From an uncultured Alphaproteobacteria bacterium (GTDB lineage: Bacteria > Pseudomonadota > Alphaproteobacteria > RF32 > CAG-239), in contig CAJUCZ010000021.1 in assembly GCA_910585375.1 (NCBI GenBank), forward strand, positions 1 to 30,261: a stretch of DNA of 30,261 nucleotides, read 5' to 3'. The notes under the pieces were generated by a model. That model was given only the letters and a program-made list of their open reading frames with translations. It was not told the origin of the DNA and made no database searches. Below, piece by piece: positions 29,822 to 30,261 of this stretch. Numbering within the stretch: position 1 is the first letter of the stretch; each line of letters begins with the position of its first letter. A program made the translations under genes and the position numbers.

Positions 29822-30261
29822 TCACCATACAATCTGATTTAATTCTTCGGCAGTTTCGGCCGCCTCAACCTGTGCTTTCAATTCGCTTGCTTTCTGATGA
29901 CAAGCGTTTGAATGCATAGCCAAAGCCACAACAAGCCCCTGCAACCGTGAAGCAGTCAAGGGGATTGTCGTATTATCCTGACAAGTCCAAACAATCACCG
30001 GCTCCGGTTCTCCCTCTTCAACTTCAATCGCCGCCATAGACTGCGCTGCGCAGGAAATACGTTGACAACTCACCGGATCGCTATCAAAAATTTTGTCCAT
30101 GTACTCAAAACCACCTTGTTCTGCCGCATCACGAGCTTTGTTGATTTCAACCCGTTTCTCGGCTTTTAAGTCATCAAGCGGTTTTTCCGGTTCTTCGCCT
30201 TTGAAGTACATTTTGCCGTCCCAAGCGGTTATGACCTCTCTGTCCGTCTGTTCAATCGAAT
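29822..30261 (-). CDS. DUF4376-like phage tail-associated protein, 5' end outside the window
   Basis: The frame stays open to the window edge, so the ATG at 30211 is probably internal (the codons before it read EVITAWDGK). At least 146 residues are present. The C-terminal half has the DUF4376 pattern: KRVEINKARDAAEQGGFEY, quoted in part (RVEINKARDAA), FDSDPVSCQRISCAAQSM, VWTCQDNTTIPLTASRL, then a helix and AAETAEELNQIVW. Such domains sit at the ends of phage tail-fibre or tail-fibre-assembly proteins. It is the first prophage gene seen in the transcription direction. Confidence 0.82.
   Translation of the reverse strand, partial: SIEQTDREVITAWDGKMYFKGEEPEKPLDDLKAEKRVEINKARDAAEQGGFEYMDKIFDSDPVSCQRISCAAQSMAAIEVEEGEPEPVIVWTCQDNTTIPLTASRLQGLVVALAMHSNACHQKASELKAQVEAAETAEELNQIVW

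Larger units (their letters stand above)
26594..30261 (-). mobile_element. Prophage late region (structural and lysis genes), left end incomplete
   Basis: Eleven or more closely packed minus-strand genes: a DUF4376 tail-associated protein at the window edge, small unknown proteins, a GH24 endolysin, holin-like small membrane proteins and an overlapping Rz/Rz1 pair. Gene overlaps and tight spacing are typical of phage late operons. Integrase, capsid and terminase genes are outside the window, and no attachment site can be named. Confidence 0.85.

Noticed and set aside
1..30261. CRISPR array, rRNA genes or a complete insertion sequence
   Set aside because: No regularly spaced direct repeats, no rRNA-like sequence and no transposase frame were seen.

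Overview
The window looks like a chromosome segment of an uncultured, moderately AT-rich alphaproteobacterium, perhaps a host-associated Rhodospirillales-like lineage. The support is inferential: ATP synthase F0 genes in the order atpI-atpB-atpE-atpF'-atpF with the duplicated b/b' stalk subunit, a DUF721(DciA-like)-dsbA-like pair, a pal-cpoB-tilS run, a yebC-ruvC pair, and an alphaproteobacterial-style prephenate dehydratase. A flagellar fliO-fliP pair suggests the cell is or was motile.

Layout. 1-307 is a repeat with a long purine-rich tract. 308-2953 (minus) is pal-cpoB-tilS, an envelope/tRNA-modification operon end without tolQRAB or ftsH beside it. 3311-4944 (plus) is a visibly AT-rich two-gene island with its own promoter; its second gene has a zinc-protease HExxH motif. 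5071-6269 holds pheA and a small unknown gene. 6314-10120 (minus) holds DciA-like, dsbA-like and the F0 genes. 10248-11280 (plus) is fliO-fliP, followed by a promoter, a strongly folded candidate RNA with an intrinsic terminator (11327-11487) and a small HTH-like gene. 11775-12607 is a repeat cluster: nested palindromes, a possible MITE and a second copy of the purine-rich repeat. 12608-15632 (minus) holds an outer-membrane beta-barrel protein, ruvC, yebC and a lipoprotein. 15736-18758 (plus) holds prmA, pepP and a small secreted thioredoxin-like protein, convergent with a YbhN/UPF0104 membrane protein. A tRNA-Thr(UGU) lies at 19926-20001.

20654-23171 is a metal-resistance operon: an ArsR/SmtB repressor, then a promoter overlapped by a palindrome, then a stand-alone HMA metallochaperone and a Zn/Cd/Pb-type P1B ATPase without its own HMA domain. 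A membrane-anchored metallophosphoesterase follows. Convergent to it is a tight pair (24270-26112): a 477-residue protein of unknown fold and a SUKH/YrhA-like protein, an arrangement like a toxin and its immunity partner.

26594 to the window end (minus) is the late part of a prophage: a DUF4376 tail-associated protein cut by the window edge, several small structural or unknown proteins, a GH24 endolysin, holin-like small membrane proteins and an overlapping Rz/Rz1 spanin pair, ended by a long perfect hairpin terminator.

The most interesting unexplained items are the folded RNA at 11327-11487, the unknown-plus-SUKH pair, the AT-rich protease island, the purine-rich repeat family (a possible Rho-dependent terminator module on the transcribed strand) and the unusual c-ring glycine motif of AtpE. 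All functional calls come from reading motifs by eye; no database search was run.
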